Assembly (NCBI GenBank): GCA_914767715.1
Contig: OU612069.1
Coordinates: 25,231,387 to 25,295,386, forward strand
DNA from: Membranipora membranacea
Taxonomy: Eukaryota > Bryozoa > Gymnolaemata > Cheilostomatida > Membraniporidae
DNA length: 64,000 nucleotides
Direction of reading: 5' to 3'
Below, in pieces: positions 1 through 10,360 of the stretch. Within the stretch, counting starts at the first letter, position 1. The number at the start of each line of letters is the position of its first letter. Below the pieces are notes generated by a model. That model was not told the DNA's origin and did no database searches. It was given only the letters and a program-made list of their open reading frames with translations. Made by a program: the position numbers and the translations under genes.

Positions 1-222
1 CCAAATAAAAAGCCAGTGTATAAATATTCTACTCCTATCAATAATTACATCTTGATTAGACAATAATGTCTTTGCATTGTCGACCAACATCTCTCACCTC
101 ACATCAAGCAATTTGGCAGTGGCAGTGGTGAGGTGTTTCATACCAAATTTATTTATCAGTTTGAGTTTTTTAGCAGAGCCAATTTTCTCATCATAATTGA
201 ACAATCCCCGCAAAATACATAC

Positions 223-302
223 TGCTATAAGCTGCATATTTTCTCTCCATACCCATACCCAGCACAGATCAATGCGTTTTGACACATCAGAGCACATCTG
301 AA
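223..302 (-). pseudogene. Inverted partial copy of the PAN/apple exon
   Basis: Read on the minus strand, this stretch is nearly the same DNA as the PAN exon at 1436–1516. It encodes FRCALMCQNALICAGYGYGE followed by a few residues and then a TAG where the intact copy reads tyrosine. The cysteine spacing (C-x3-C-x5-C) matches the intact exon. No signal peptide exon or clear splice acceptor was found upstream on this strand, and the window ends 222 bases away. It is either a decayed tandem-inverted duplicate or the last readable exon of a neighbouring paralogue that runs off the window. Confidence 0.7.
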
Positions 303-662
303 CAACCAATTCACAATGGAGCAATAGCATTGAGTCACTGAGGTATTTAGTTGTTGATGAAGTATAGTCATTCAAAATAGCACTCAACCCTGGGATCACC
401 AAACCCAAATAGCAGCAGTGAAATGATTTAACCTCAAAAACTATGATGACTTCTGTTGTGTATGGATCCAAAACACGAGAACAAACAAATAAAAAACTCC
501 TGGCTAAATAGAACAAAACTCTCAATATATATGGCTTAGCGCTCGTGAATTGATTGGTCGATATATTTTATGTCTTCACACAAAGAAATTTTAGAATCAG
601 AAGGACTCTAACTCATAATCAAAAGGTCTATTAGCATCAAATAGAAGTTATATTGATTCCAA
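303..662. other. Gap with no recognised feature
   Basis: AT-rich sequence upstream, on the minus strand, of the inverted PAN fragment. The long minus-strand reading frame here is in a different frame from the PAN-like peptide and looks incidental. Confidence 0.4.
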
Positions 663-863
663 GATAGTTCCCCCACTTCACCCTTAGAATTAATCAAATA
701 AGAATCATATTTTAGAGTTAATTTGACTCTTTATTCACCTTTTGCCAGTTTCAAAAGACAGTTGATTATCTCAGAGTATCAAATCATAGCTGATGGTTTT
801 CCAATTGGCAGGTCATTTTAGCGTCAAAATAATTAATTGCAAGGGTGAAGTAGGGGAACTATC
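663..863. repeat. Short inverted-repeat element (MITE-like)
   Basis: A 201-bp segment bounded by 23-bp inverted repeats with one mismatch: GATAGTTCCCCCACTTCACC on the left and its complement at 841–863. There is no coding capacity inside, so this is a non-autonomous DNA-transposon derivative. A target duplication could not be fixed by eye. Confidence 0.7.
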
Positions 864-1101
864 TCAGAATCAAAACAACGCTATTTTTTCTGTGTGTAAC
901 TAGTGAACCAACTCTAGTATTACTTCGTGTGTACAATATCTAGATGATATCTGTCATTCACAGCACTGATATCAATCTGTGTATTTTTAATGACTGGACT
1001 GAATCCTGACTATATAAGGCCATATTAAATGCATTAGTACTACAATCTGCTGAGCTTCTGCATCTATCATGACCTGCTAATAATAACAAGCTCTATAAAT
1101 C
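864..1101. other. Upstream region of the PAN–WSC gene
   Basis: AT-rich sequence just before the signal-peptide exon. It contains TATATAAGG near 1011–1019, which could be a TATA box roughly 90–110 bases before the possible start codons. No other motif was recognised. Confidence 0.35.
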
Positions 1102-1125
1102 ATGCTGTTATATGACAAACTGAAT

Positions 1126-1189
1126 ATGAGGCGGGCATACGGCGGCGTTGTGATGGTACTTATATTGATCATGAGTAGCAAATTTGCTG
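1126..1189 (+). CDS. Exon 1: signal peptide
   Basis: ATG then MRRAYGGVVMVLILIMSSKF: a basic start followed by a hydrophobic core and small residues, a typical secretion signal. The donor is GCTG|GTGAGT, leaving one base over (phase 1). The ATG at 1102 is in frame and is an alternative start. Confidence 0.7.
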
Positions 1190-4100
1190 GTGAGTTATTC
1201 AGATCAAATTGGTTACTCATATCATTTGAAATTTCTGTTTAGACCTCAATTCAAAAACTGTGAATATGTTTATTCTGATGTCCTCTTATAGAAATTCAGA
1301 ATAATGGTTTATAATTATAAATGAAAATCTCTTTCTTGTATTTCAGCTGCTGAGAAAATAGAGAAGGAAGTCTTCCTGAGTCAGTACATTGAGAAAGGCC
1401 TCAATGTTCAAACTACTATGTCACTGAAATCTAAGTTCAGATGTGCTCTGATGTGTCACAAGTCCATGATTTGCGCTGGGTTTGGTTATGAGGGAAATGT
1501 CTGCAGCTTATATCGGCCAGCGTGTACATCGGAGACGACGATTCCGAAAATCATGATGAAGAGCCTTGTTCGAGGCCCTAATGAGACAGGTAACTGCCAA
1601 TGAATATCAATGCAAATTTCAAACTTGTAATAAATCTGAAGTTTTTCTATTAATTTCTCCTACAAAAAATAAACCAGACCAGCAGTATGGCACAGTTTCG
1701 TCTGAATGGAAATTGAAATGCTGTTCAATAAATTGATAGTGCAGCTTCGGTGATATTGTAATCCACATTGTTGAGCGTTGCAGTTGTATAGGTGTATAAT
1801 AAATTTAACCTATTGACTTCATAATGAGGTAATTTCGTAATTAATATAATATGTACTTCTTGTCAGTGTACAATCATAAGAATTTTGTGCATGCAGTGTC
1901 AGAATTGATGACAAAAAAATAAGGTAGGGCCAAGGAGCAAACTTCACAAGTAGGAATTAGTTTAGCTATTGAGCTTATCTGTGTTGGTATTGAATCAAAA
2001 GTTGAAGCTATTTTGAGTCTCAAATGGATGTTGTGATAATGGAAAGGTTCTTTTGACTTCAAAAAGAGACATCGAACAAGAGAAGTTTTTTAGATATTGG
2101 AAATTAAATATTGGAGAGGCGTGCCAATTAAAAGAAATTATTGGTTGTCACCGGTTTAATAATGTCATATTCCCGGAGATGTCTATGGTGATTTATCACC
2201 CAATCAATGTGAAATTCATCAGGGATGAGCCACTGTCATGAACCATCAATATATTTAGTTTGCATAAACCTTACAGTTTTCCAAACAAGTTTAGTGTTGC
2301 TTTGTTTGTTTGTTTAGATCTGATAAAATTCTCTATCATGTTCTTAATCAAATAAGAAGCAAATTTGTGATGGGTCTTCATAGGCCCTCTCACGCGAGTA
2401 TCAATGGGATTTTACTTCGAGTGAAAATATTGCATACATACAGTCCAAATATAGATCATCATTAAAGTGACAACCCAAAAACCATGGCATGTATATCTTT
2501 GGTAGTAGATTTCATTGAATTAAAAAACGAGTCGATTTTTATTTAAATTACTATGACTACTGGTTAATGGTCACTGGCTCCATATTTGATAACTCCACTC
2601 TCTGTTATGTTCTAACAGGGAATAGAGGTGCAAGCAGGGAAAATATCTTACTATATTAGAGCACTGTCTGTTGCTGCTTTGTTTTAAGATTGTAAAATTT
2701 CAATGTGCAGCGCAAATCTTCCAGACCTAGGATCTGAGGCCTGTAAATGAATGGGACTCTTAGTTCCCTTAGTTGAACTTGCCTTGGCTTTAACGCTACT
2801 TTCAAAATCTGACTGATGTTCAAACTGCACAGAAGTGTCTTTAATTGAAACATGACCAAGCCTGTCACCATAGAAATAATGTTTCCTCATCATTTGAAAT
2901 AACATCAGTTTTTTATTGTAAAATATTTCTGCAACTGTGTCTGGAAATTGCCCTGTCGTCACAGTGTCATTAGCAGGTGCCGATGAATCACCCCCTAATA
3001 TCATAATTTTTTGTATTCTCTTCACGGGCATTTAGCAAATTAATTCACTAACAGTTCATCCTAGATCTGTATTCAATATACATTTGATGATGTGGCCTCC
3101 GGAATGGTATTCACAGTCTTGGTGAGGCGATGAAAGGGAATATCTTTGTCTTTGATTGTCTAGATTGTTGGAGATGGTGTTGAAGAGATTTCATATAATC
3201 ATTTATTTCCAGATATTCTGAAAGAGGAAAACATGTCACGGACCCAGTCCTCGTACCACCAGAACGATTCCTGCTCTGCTGAATGCTCAAACTTAAATCA
3301 GATGATCACAGAAGAAGAGATGAACCCGTGGACAGAGATACATCTCCCCTGTGTGTACTATGTCAGTGATGTCACACTCAGAATCAGCTCATATAAATGT
3401 AAGTTTCCAGGTATAAACAACTTACTGTGAGTCATGAGTAACAGGGTAAAGGTATCAAGTATAAGAGATAAAGATAGCACCAAATGCTATTCTTACAATG
3501 ATAATTGTTTTATTACAAATTCTTTTATCCACATTTAGTGTATGGTAGGGATGTTTGTGATTTCAATCACATTTTTTAATTTAAAAAATCAGCTTTTCCT
3601 ATCATAATAAAAAATCGCCCATGCGGTCGTGTGACCACTTTCTTGAGTATCAAGTTATGCTCAATGCAGTGGAACCCCTGCCATTACAGCCACTAGGTCA
3701 TAAGAGAAATTGTAGGCTGTGCTATTGCGCTAGCCCTGGGGACAGTAGCCTTTGTTTTCGAGAAGATCGAATGGTCGCCACAATGGTCCCGGACTAATCT
3801 GGCAATGCTGCTGCCTTATTTTATTTCACCACTTTAGTGTATTTGCTTGTAGTACATTGAAAAGTCGCAGCAACAAAAAGTAATCACATCTAAACGAACA
3901 GTGTTCGGAGATGTAAACTTATCTCTAACACTCACTGTGTTTTTTTTCAGTGAAAGGATGTGGTAAACATAAAAACGATATCATTGCATGGCACATGGAC
4001 AGATATACAAATCAGTGTATTGAATGACTCCCAAGTAACATGTTCAACCAAAAAAAATGTGCCTGTGAAAAATCTTCCAATTTCATCAAAACCGTTAATA

Positions 4101-7100
4101 AAGAAAAAATGCCATGAGATATAGGCTCATCAGAGTAGGATGTAAAAATCTGAAATCCCCCCCACTAACGAAAGGCAGGGGTTGTAGGAGGAAGGAACCA
4201 AAGGTTAAATCAGCTGCGCACAGAAAAGTAGAAGATTAACGGTCAAGAAAATATGGGATATGTCTGTGAATAGGGTTAACAGCAAAAAAGTTCTTTTTGA
4301 GTGAGTAATATTTTGGCATTTATTATTTAGAGATTTACAGATTTATTTATCATCCACTGTTGAAATACCCTTAGGTATTAAATAAAACAGTTTGTGAGCT
4401 CTGGCAAAAAATAAAATTGGATATCATAAAAATTTTGTAGCACCATCAAAGAAAAAAGATTTTCTGCGTTTTGCAGTATTCACCTTGTCCTTCAGTCGAC
4501 TCGAATGTCTATACAGTGGCGACTGCCTCTCAGGGGACTAACTTGTTGAGCCTATGCCTGCAGTTGCTGTCTATCTTGATAAAATGATTCTGATGAAGTG
4601 ATTCACTAAAAAGTCTTAACTCAGGAGTGGCTAGTGCTGATAGCCTCTCAGAATAATCCTCTATGTGGGGCAAAATAACACTAGTGCACAATTTCTGAAA
4701 TCGTTCCAAAGATTTCAGCTGAATGTCTGTTAACATGGGAAAAAAAACAGGAATACAATAAGTAAGGACTGACCGTATGTTGGCAACATAATAAAGCACA
4801 AGTTTGTTACAAGACACACCAAAACGTTTCAGCTGTAGCAGACTATAAAACTTCTTTTGGGCTTTATCAAGCATGGGTATGGGTATGAAAATTCAAATAC
4901 TGATCTATGATAACTCCCAAAAATTTCCAACTGCTAACCATTTCCACTGGGGAGAAAACTGTTGGAGGTCTGCTATTCCGGCCTAAACTTAGCATCATAC
5001 TCTTAGTTTTATCTAGATTGAGCGTCATCTTATGCTCACTGCTCCACAGGATACCCTAGTCTACAGTTAGCTGATGGAGGACTGTAGGAGTTGATAAAAG
5101 CAGAACATTGACCCTGAGAGTGTGCCCTGTGGAACCCCTACGCGTATCAGTATATGGTCTGAAGTTGACAACAGCTAGTGACAGTAACCATGTTCTCAAA
5201 ATATCTATCAATAACAGAAAGTCCTCTGAAACCTGACAAAGATTGGCTATCGTAGTACTTTTGGCAATTTGAAGGTTTTCCAAAAGTTTCCTGCTTTAAA
5301 GAGCAATCATCCCCTTGCGCAACTTATGCATACACCCTTAGCTTGGCCAGATTCAGAAAACTTTTCATATTTGATCGAAGGAAATAAATGATCATTCAAT
5401 AAAAAAGAGGCAAAATGGCCGATCGAAAACTCCAGTAGTAAGACCTACCAGCCAGACATTAAACACATATCATTATATCACATATTTTCTTGTCTCCCCA
5501 GGCAAATAAAATACATTTAAGTATGCGAGGAATAAGCCACATCATTCGAATAAAGTCGGAAACAAGCCGGAAGTAAGCAGATAATAATCATGTTGTTAGA
5601 TCGAAATTTGACTAGATATCACATGTGTTTATGTGTATTAAAAACTAATTGAAATACTGATGAGATTTTGTAGTATTTAATGAGGTCTGTATATATTTCA
5701 GGCAAAGCATGCTTGGACTATCGCTTTTTTCAGAATAAATCCTTTGTTCCTCAATATGATCAGAGTGTAAGCTAAAAACTAGCTGGCAAAACAATTATCT
5801 CACATAACAAATCAGAGACAAAATGTAAATATGTTTTTGGTTGAATAATCAATTTAAGTATGATGAAAGCTGTTCAAGAGTATGAAAAATATGACAAGTT
5901 ACTTCCAAGCTAGCTGAGCGTGGTTGGTATTGATTAAACATGTAGACTCTTTAGTATCAGCTTGTAGCTCAAGATTATTTTTAATGAGGAAACTAAAGAC
6001 AATTGGACTAAACAGTGATGGCTTTAAAGCTTTTTATTTGAGCAACATACGCTCAAAGCTTAGCTATGCTGCTCCGGCCTGGTATTCCTTGCTAGGCGAA
6101 CATAACCGCGGCAGACTTGAGAAAATACAAAGAGCAGCTCTGAAGATAATTTTTCCAGATTAAGAATACGATCATAGATTATCAGTCTTAGGCATCCCAA
6201 AAATCTGTGATTTTCTTTTTGATATCTCTTATTCACATTTTCTGCGTATAGTGAATAATGAATCACATCCTCTTCTTAGTGAACTACTTTTCAACAAGAA
6301 TTCCAGAACATCCTCTCGAGCTATACAAATTTTTCGGCCAAAACTCTGCAGGACTGAAAGGCGGAGAAAAGGCTTTTTTTAATTTTTTCATGACCTATCA
6401 TGACAACGGTCTAGTATATATATAATTTTTAGTGTGTTGTTTTTACTATGCCATACCATTGCTCGCATTCTGTACCATCTGTCATGATGATTGAATGAAT
6501 ACAAATCAAATCAAAATCAAAATCAAAATCAAAATCAAAATCAAAATCAAAATCAAAATCAAAATCAAATCAAATCAAATCAAACGTGGTACATAACAGC
6601 AATAATAGCAATCTGTTTATATATAATCATTTCTTATTAGATGCACAGTTTGAACGAATCTATATGGGTTGCTATCAGGATTACCACACTTATCGAGACC
6701 TAGATGGAGCAAACTACGTGGATCTTATGACCATAGAACTCTGTGCAGCGTTCTGCTTGAATGAAGGTGGTGTGTTTTTTCCTCATGTGGTTACCATACC
6801 ATCCATCTTAGAATTTGTTTTTCATATTGGAGAAAAACTAGCAATGAGATATTCCTATATAACATGAAGATGCCGGAGGCCATTATTGCAGAGGAAACTA
6901 TTTTGTTTGCAGACAATCTGGCAGGTCCGCGCCGTGACATCGAACTGTACTTCAGTGCCTTCATAGTCACACTGTATTATTCTCGTTGTTTTATAATGTC
7001 ACATTAATCAATTAGCCATACATGTTTAATCTCGATGTGATTTCATAGGGTCTATGATCATTCTCATAGTTATCCGCATTGAATCGAGTTAAATCATGAA

Positions 7101-8099
7101 TAATTTTGAATCGGGGCGTTGATGATTTTTTCTGATTGAAAAATCAAGCGAGCAATACAATCCTGGACAAAAGTGGATATATAACCCCAGTAAATCAAAT
7201 ATTGTGAGTTCATAGGGCAATTAAAAATAATAATGAAATTAAAATTGTTGAGAATTGCATTTTAGTTCTTTTCTATATATATTAGTAAGGATCGTAATTG
7301 ATCATAGTGGTCAGGGGGAGGCAGGAAATCACTAAGACCACTATGATCCCGACTTGCAACAGTTTAATGACAATTCGGTTCGCAGGCTGTTGTTATCCAT
7401 GCGTCCTAATGACTTTTCAAACAATGCAATATTTAAAAAGCGGCACTTAGAAACGCCTAACAACTAATTTGCACTGATTATCTGTTACAGGGTTCAGGTA
7501 CATTGGATTACAGTACTACTTCGAATGCTATTGTGATATGGATTATGGTCAGTATGGGATTGTCAATGAGAGTAACTGCAGCTTTCAGTGTGATGGGAAC
7601 ATCAACCAAACATGCGGTGGATTATTTATTAACTCTGTATGGAAATTATCAGTCAGTGAGTACTTATGTACAAAGTTGAGGAAACCTAATTACATTAGTG
7701 GTAACTTTTGAGATGTTGAACTAGTATCACAAATTGAAATTATTGAGTCACTCTATTATGGTAATCTGTTAAAAAGGATTAGTGGTTTGCGCCAGATTTG
7801 TTAGCCAGCTAATTTTTCTCTTCACTATCATAATAATACAGCCATTTTTAACAGACTATTCTATTATTGATCATAACTTTCTAGGAGGCCCAGAAGTGAG
7901 TGTGATATATGCAGGCATAGTACACTATTGCTCATCAGTCACTGACACAACAGCGAGTTTACCTTTGGAGTATACCTATAACTGTCACTCATATGCTGCT
8001 CGATCTATAAGAGTTCAATCTAAGTTTGATTTGCCAAATTCTCAGAATCTAGAATCGCTGGACATCACAGGTTGGAAGGCTCTACAATACAAACCATGA
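1126..8099 (+). CDS. PAN–galactose-binding–WSC secreted protein (six-exon model)
   Basis: Proposed exons: 1126–1189, 1347–1589, 3213–3398, 6641–6769, 7491–7655, 7885–8099. All five introns are phase 1, the hallmark of extracellular proteins built by exon shuffling, so any subset can be joined in frame. The product has a signal peptide (ends near SSKFA), a PAN/apple-like domain, the first half of an F5/8C/fucolectin-like fold, a full WSC domain and a terminal exon resembling the last strands of a second galactose-binding fold. PAN, fucolectin and WSC modules all bind carbohydrate or protein ligands outside the cell; a secreted recognition protein is the likely role. No membrane segment is seen. 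An in-frame ATG at 1102 would add eight residues. Two non-LTR retrotransposon fragments occupy introns. A further exon-like stretch at 3951 does not fit the frame, so the gene may be partly decayed or the model incomplete. Confidence 0.65.
1347..1589 (+). CDS. Exon 2: PAN/apple-like domain
   Basis: Acceptor TTTCTTGTATTTCAG. The exon encodes about 81 residues with the PAN pattern: a hydrophobic strand, then KFRCALMCHKSMICAGFGYE and a later NVCSLY, that is C-x3-C-x5-C-x9-C. The donor is ACAG|GTAACT, phase 1. The PAN fold mediates protein or carbohydrate contacts. A second, decayed copy lies in inverse orientation at 223–302. Confidence 0.72.
1590..3212 (+). other. Intron 2
   Basis: A 1.6-kb AT-rich intron between the PAN exon and the galactose-binding exon. 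The short open frames at 1874–2241 and 2656–3031 carry no recognisable motif. Confidence 0.5.
3213..3398 (+). CDS. Exon 3: first half of an F5/8C/fucolectin-like domain
   Basis: Acceptor ATTTATTTCCAG, donor TATAAAT|GTAAGT, phase 1 at both ends. The peptide runs from an SRTQSSYHQND segment (compare the 'T-Q-S-S' strand of fucolectins) to NPWTEIHLPCVYYVSDVTL, which matches the family's 'NPWW-vDL-x3-Y-x-V-x2-V-x-I' core. One tryptophan of the usual WW pair is missing. The family binds fucose or other sugars; ligand residues were not verified. Confidence 0.55.
3511..3843 (+). repeat. Dispersed repeat, copy 1
   Basis: Shares long blocks with 19508–20030 in the same orientation, for example CCTGGGGACAGTAGCCTTTG and GACTAATCTG followed by CTGCCTTATTTTATT. 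Copy 2 carries about 190 extra bases. There is no coding potential or tRNA-like promoter that I can see, so this is an unclassified interspersed family. Confidence 0.75.
3951..4100 (+). pseudogene. Exon-like strand segment that does not fit the frame
   Basis: A strong acceptor (polyT then CAG at 3950) is followed by sequence that in one frame reads ISLHGTWTDIQISVLNDSQV followed by TC, the expected central strands of a fucolectin/F5/8C domain. Entering from exon 3 in phase 1 gives a different frame that meets TGA after 25 residues. Either an indel has broken the exon or a start or donor is missed. It would complete the domain begun in exon 3. Confidence 0.4.
4495..5290 (-). pseudogene. Non-LTR retrotransposon RT fragment (CR1/jockey-like)
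   Basis: Minus-strand reading gives, in order and in several frames, a degraded VPQGT/S block (near 5110–5140), LNLDKTKSMML (near 5000–5035), a KFLGV…ID block and the C-terminal stretch with VLYYVANIRSVLTYCIPVFF and LERFQKLC. These are the palm/thumb and post-RT region of non-LTR elements. The endonuclease and most of the RT core are absent, and frameshifts separate the blocks. It is a 5'-truncated dead copy inside the PAN–WSC gene intron. Confidence 0.8.
5291..5889. other. Intronic stretch between two retroelement fragments
   Basis: No feature is firmly supported. A 65-base segment at 5702–5766 has acceptor and donor signals and an open frame containing CLDYRFFQNKSF, but its end phase does not match the flanking exons. 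Confidence 0.35.
5890..6583 (+). mobile_element. Non-LTR retrotransposon 3' end with (AAATC)n tail
   Basis: The open stretch at 5924–6163 encodes a post-RT C terminus (NIRSKLSYAAPAWYSLL, then LEKIQRAALKIIFPD), and similar sequence continues after a stop to about 6380 (LSVLGIP…, then basic residues). It ends in a pure AAATC/AAAATC simple repeat at about 6500–6583. Such simple-repeat tails mark the 3' end of CR1/L2-type elements. The insertion ends only 57 bases before the WSC exon. Confidence 0.82.
6641..6769 (+). CDS. Exon 4: WSC domain, N-terminal half
   Basis: Acceptor TTCTTATTAG; phase 1 in and out (donor GAAGGTG|GTGTGT). It encodes FERIYMGCYQDYHTYRDLDG, then YVDLMTIELCAAFCLNEG: the 'Y-x-GCY-x-D…RxL…MT-x3-C-x3-C-x5-G' signature of WSC domains. 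Together with exon 5 it makes one full domain. The poly-pyrimidine tract here is weak, and the retrotransposon tail lies just upstream. Confidence 0.85.
6770..7490 (+). other. Intron between the WSC halves
   Basis: A 721-base intron. It contains a perfect 13-bp inverted repeat (7300–7312 with 7336–7348, GATCATAGTGGTC) and no recognised gene. Confidence 0.5.
7491..7655 (+). CDS. Exon 5: WSC domain, C-terminal half
   Basis: Acceptor TATCTGTTACAG, donor GTCA|GTGAGT, phase 1. The peptide includes YYFECYCDMDYGQYGIVNES, then CSFQC and NQTCGG followed by a final strand. This is the 'C-x-C-G…C-x3-C…CGG' end of the WSC module, completing eight cysteines with exon 4. WSC domains occur in fungal wall sensors and animal polycystin-1 and kremen-type proteins. 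Confidence 0.85.
7885..8099 (+). CDS. Exon 6 (terminal): galactose-binding-like C-terminal strands
   Basis: Acceptor AACTTTCTAG. It encodes about 71 residues ending at TGA 8097–8099. Near the end are CHSYAARSIRVQSKF and LESLDITG, resembling the 'C…GRYVxIxLP…LTLCEVEV-G' finish of fucolectin/F5/8C folds. An alternative donor at 8070 (CACAG|GTTGGA) exists, but the poly(A) signal 15 bases after the stop favours a terminal exon. Exons 3 and 6 would be the two ends of such folds with a WSC domain between them. Confidence 0.6.
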
Positions 8100-8113
8100 C
8101 CTGTTAACTGTTC

Positions 8114-8119
8114 AATAAA
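8114..8119 (+). terminator. Poly(A) signal AATAAA
   Basis: A canonical hexamer 15 bases after the TGA of the terminal WSC-gene exon. Confidence 0.6.
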
Positions 8120-9053
8120 TATGTTGATGTAATGAGAACATTCTGCTCACCAAAACAGTATTTTTGTTGTCCTGATCTCATCGGTGTTATTTGCATACAT
8201 GTAGTTTTCATGTTTTTTGTAGCCACTATACTAATGATTATTGTTGAAGCTATAAGTTGAATATCAATTTATGATAAGGCTGCCTTACCGAGCAGTAAAT
8301 AATGATGTTGGTAAGATTTCATTCTACAAGGTTACTAGGGTACTAAGATGGTCATTGCAATGGTCGCACTTAGAAAACTTAGTTGCATGTATTCAGTTTT
8401 GATTTTCACATATTGGGAGTTGTGCTCATCCTCAAGTGAGAAGTTTCAGATTTGATCCCAAAGGCAAACACTGGCTAGAACAATGTTCCCTGAATACCTT
8501 TTAGTTCTCGGTTAAAACTGTTTTCAAAGACCATCTCACATCAATCTATGTTACATATTCTTAGAAGTCAATCTCAGTTTGGAAAACTCAAAGTAGCACA
8601 GTGACTGTCACTAAAATAGTGACATCACTATCGGAGATCGATAAAATATTCCCAGAGTTTTACAATTATATTATCACCTTTATTTTTATGTAACCTATAA
8701 TCTTCTTTCAATAAATTCCAATGTCAATCATGTATCGCAGCCTAATTTTGAGATTAAAGATTAAAACATAACAGCAAACCTTGGACAAGCCAAATTTTCA
8801 AGGAATTTTAGAGTGAAAATGACATGACGCATTATGTTGAGTTGATATACTAGGTATCAGAGAGTTTACTATCATGAATGTGAATCCGATCCCTGATTAG
8901 TTGGGCAGCTGCCATTCATGCTCACATTGTTTTGGATCAGGCAATTAGGAGTTTACTGGTTGAGCGTAAATAAATATAGGTGAATTTTCCTCAGTTGTAA
9001 AACAGAAATAAAAATGTGATTATCTTCTGAACACCACTAGGCAAAGGTTTCTA
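8120..9053. other. Gap with no recognised feature
   Basis: AT-rich intergenic sequence. I see no exon, repeat or RNA gene that I can support. Confidence 0.4.
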
Positions 9054-9099
9054 ATGAGATGCCAATAAATGTATATATACATTTTTATTGGCATCTCAT
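9054..9099. repeat. 46-bp near-perfect palindrome
   Basis: ATGAGATGCCAATAAATG pairs with the complementary sequence ending at 9099; the centre is TATATATAC. Only one base in about 46 is unpaired. It could be a cruciform-forming site, a tiny foldback or the junction of an inverted duplication. Confidence 0.8.
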
Positions 9100-9710
9100 A
9101 AGAAATGTTTGGCAGATCAGTTCACAAAATTCTTTACTAATTTTGGCGCGCACATTTGTTGGGATGATAGTTGCTTCCCCTGTCAGGAGAGAAGACAACC
9201 AGGACATATCCCATGTGAAATAACCAATAATTGTCATGAAAATAGAAAAATATCAAATTAAGTTTATTTTGTATCGTCATTATCAATACTAATAACATAC
9301 ACCTCACACTATGCTGGGAACTAGGTAACCAACGTGGTGGTTTGAACAAGCAATCGTTAAAGCTCTCCCAAGTGGATGTCAAATTTATGACTTCTGGCTC
9401 TGCAGTCAGTGGCAAGCGCGCTATTACACTAGTAAGGAACCGTTTCTTACTTTTCAGGGTCGTTCACTCCCATTCCAAGAGCTCGTACCAATCAACCATT
9501 TCACACCTGTTTCATACAGATCAGGGCTATCGGACATTACAAAGTGAATTGATGGGACTCTGGTGATAGTTTATGACGCTCTTGAAGGATTAAACTAGAA
9601 GATTAATCATTTAGTCATGCAATCCGGACTCTCCTGTTTTATATATATTAACTGATATATGCATAAACATGTATACAGCCCCTCTGCCCATCCAGCTCAG
9701 GAGGAATTAC
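9100..9710. other. Gap with no recognised feature
   Basis: Open frames occur on both strands around 9137–9566 but lack motifs and splice context. Confidence 0.4.
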
Positions 9711-10051
9711 ATGGACTAAAGGGTACAGTCATGGACTAAAGGGCAACAGTCATCGACTAAAGGGCACAGTCATCGACTAAAGGGCACAGTCATCGACTAA
9801 AGGGCACAGTCATCGACTAAAGGGCGCAGTCATCGACGAAAGGGCACAGTCATCGACTAAAGGGCACAGTCATCGACTAAAGGACGCAGTCATCGACTAA
9901 AGGGCGCAGTCAAAGACTAAAGGGCACAGTCATCGACTAAAGGGCGCAGTCATGGACTAAAGGGCACAGTCGTGGACTTAAGGGCACAGTCATGGACTAA
10001 AGGCCACAGGCATGGACTAAAGGGCACAGTCATGGACTAAAGGGCACAGTC
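9711..10051. repeat. 20-bp minisatellite, 17 units
   Basis: The unit is ATCGACTAAAGGGCACAGTC, repeated head to tail without interruption; one unit is 21 bp. Central units read ATCGAC while the outer units at both ends read ATGGAC, so the array core has been homogenised separately from its edges. Because 20 is not a multiple of three, stops recur in every frame and it is not coding. Confidence 0.97.
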
Positions 10052-10099
10052 ATGGATGGATGGGAACCTAATGTTGAAAAACTATTAGCTATTCAACTA

Positions 10100-10360
10100 C
10101 CTTTTTGTTTGGAAAATTCTGATATCTTAATTGACAGCCATTTCTGATCCCGCACCTGTACCATAGTTTTAATAACTGTAAAATTACACGAGGAATATTA
10201 TTAGACTTCAGCTCGGCTTTTGACATCATCAACCACGATATTTAAATTTAAAAATTGCGTTTTTATAAATTTTACAAATGATGCGTGTTACTTGCTGAAA
10301 TCTTAATTAGAAAACAGAAAACAATTTGTCAAAATCAACCATCTTTCCAGTATAATGAGA
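10100..10360 (+). pseudogene. Non-LTR RT motif fragment
   Basis: 10195–10242 reads ILLDFSSAFDIINHDI, the RT motif A region ('LDFSxAFDxxxH') of non-LTR elements, then stops. Following sequence in another frame (LLAEILIRKQ) is compatible with the next segment. It is short and inactive. Confidence 0.75.

Noticed and set aside
94-525. 143-codon minus-strand open frame
   Set aside because: It reads the PAN-like segment in the wrong frame; the homologous reading is a different frame with a stop.
5702-5766. Exon-like segment in the PAN–WSC gene intron
   Set aside because: Splice signals look fair, but it enters in phase 1 and leaves in phase 0, which breaks the join to the WSC exon, and the peptide matches no domain.
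6841-7008. Open frame after the WSC exon (…HYCRGNYFVC… in one frame)
   Set aside because: It lies beyond the exon donor, has no acceptor of quality, and adds cysteines that the WSC domain does not need.
9137-9566. Overlapping open frames on both strands
   Set aside because: No motif, no splice context, and composition like the flanks.
9711-10051. Possible repetitive protein gene
   Set aside because: A 20-bp period is not a multiple of three and a TAA recurs in each frame every 60 bases.
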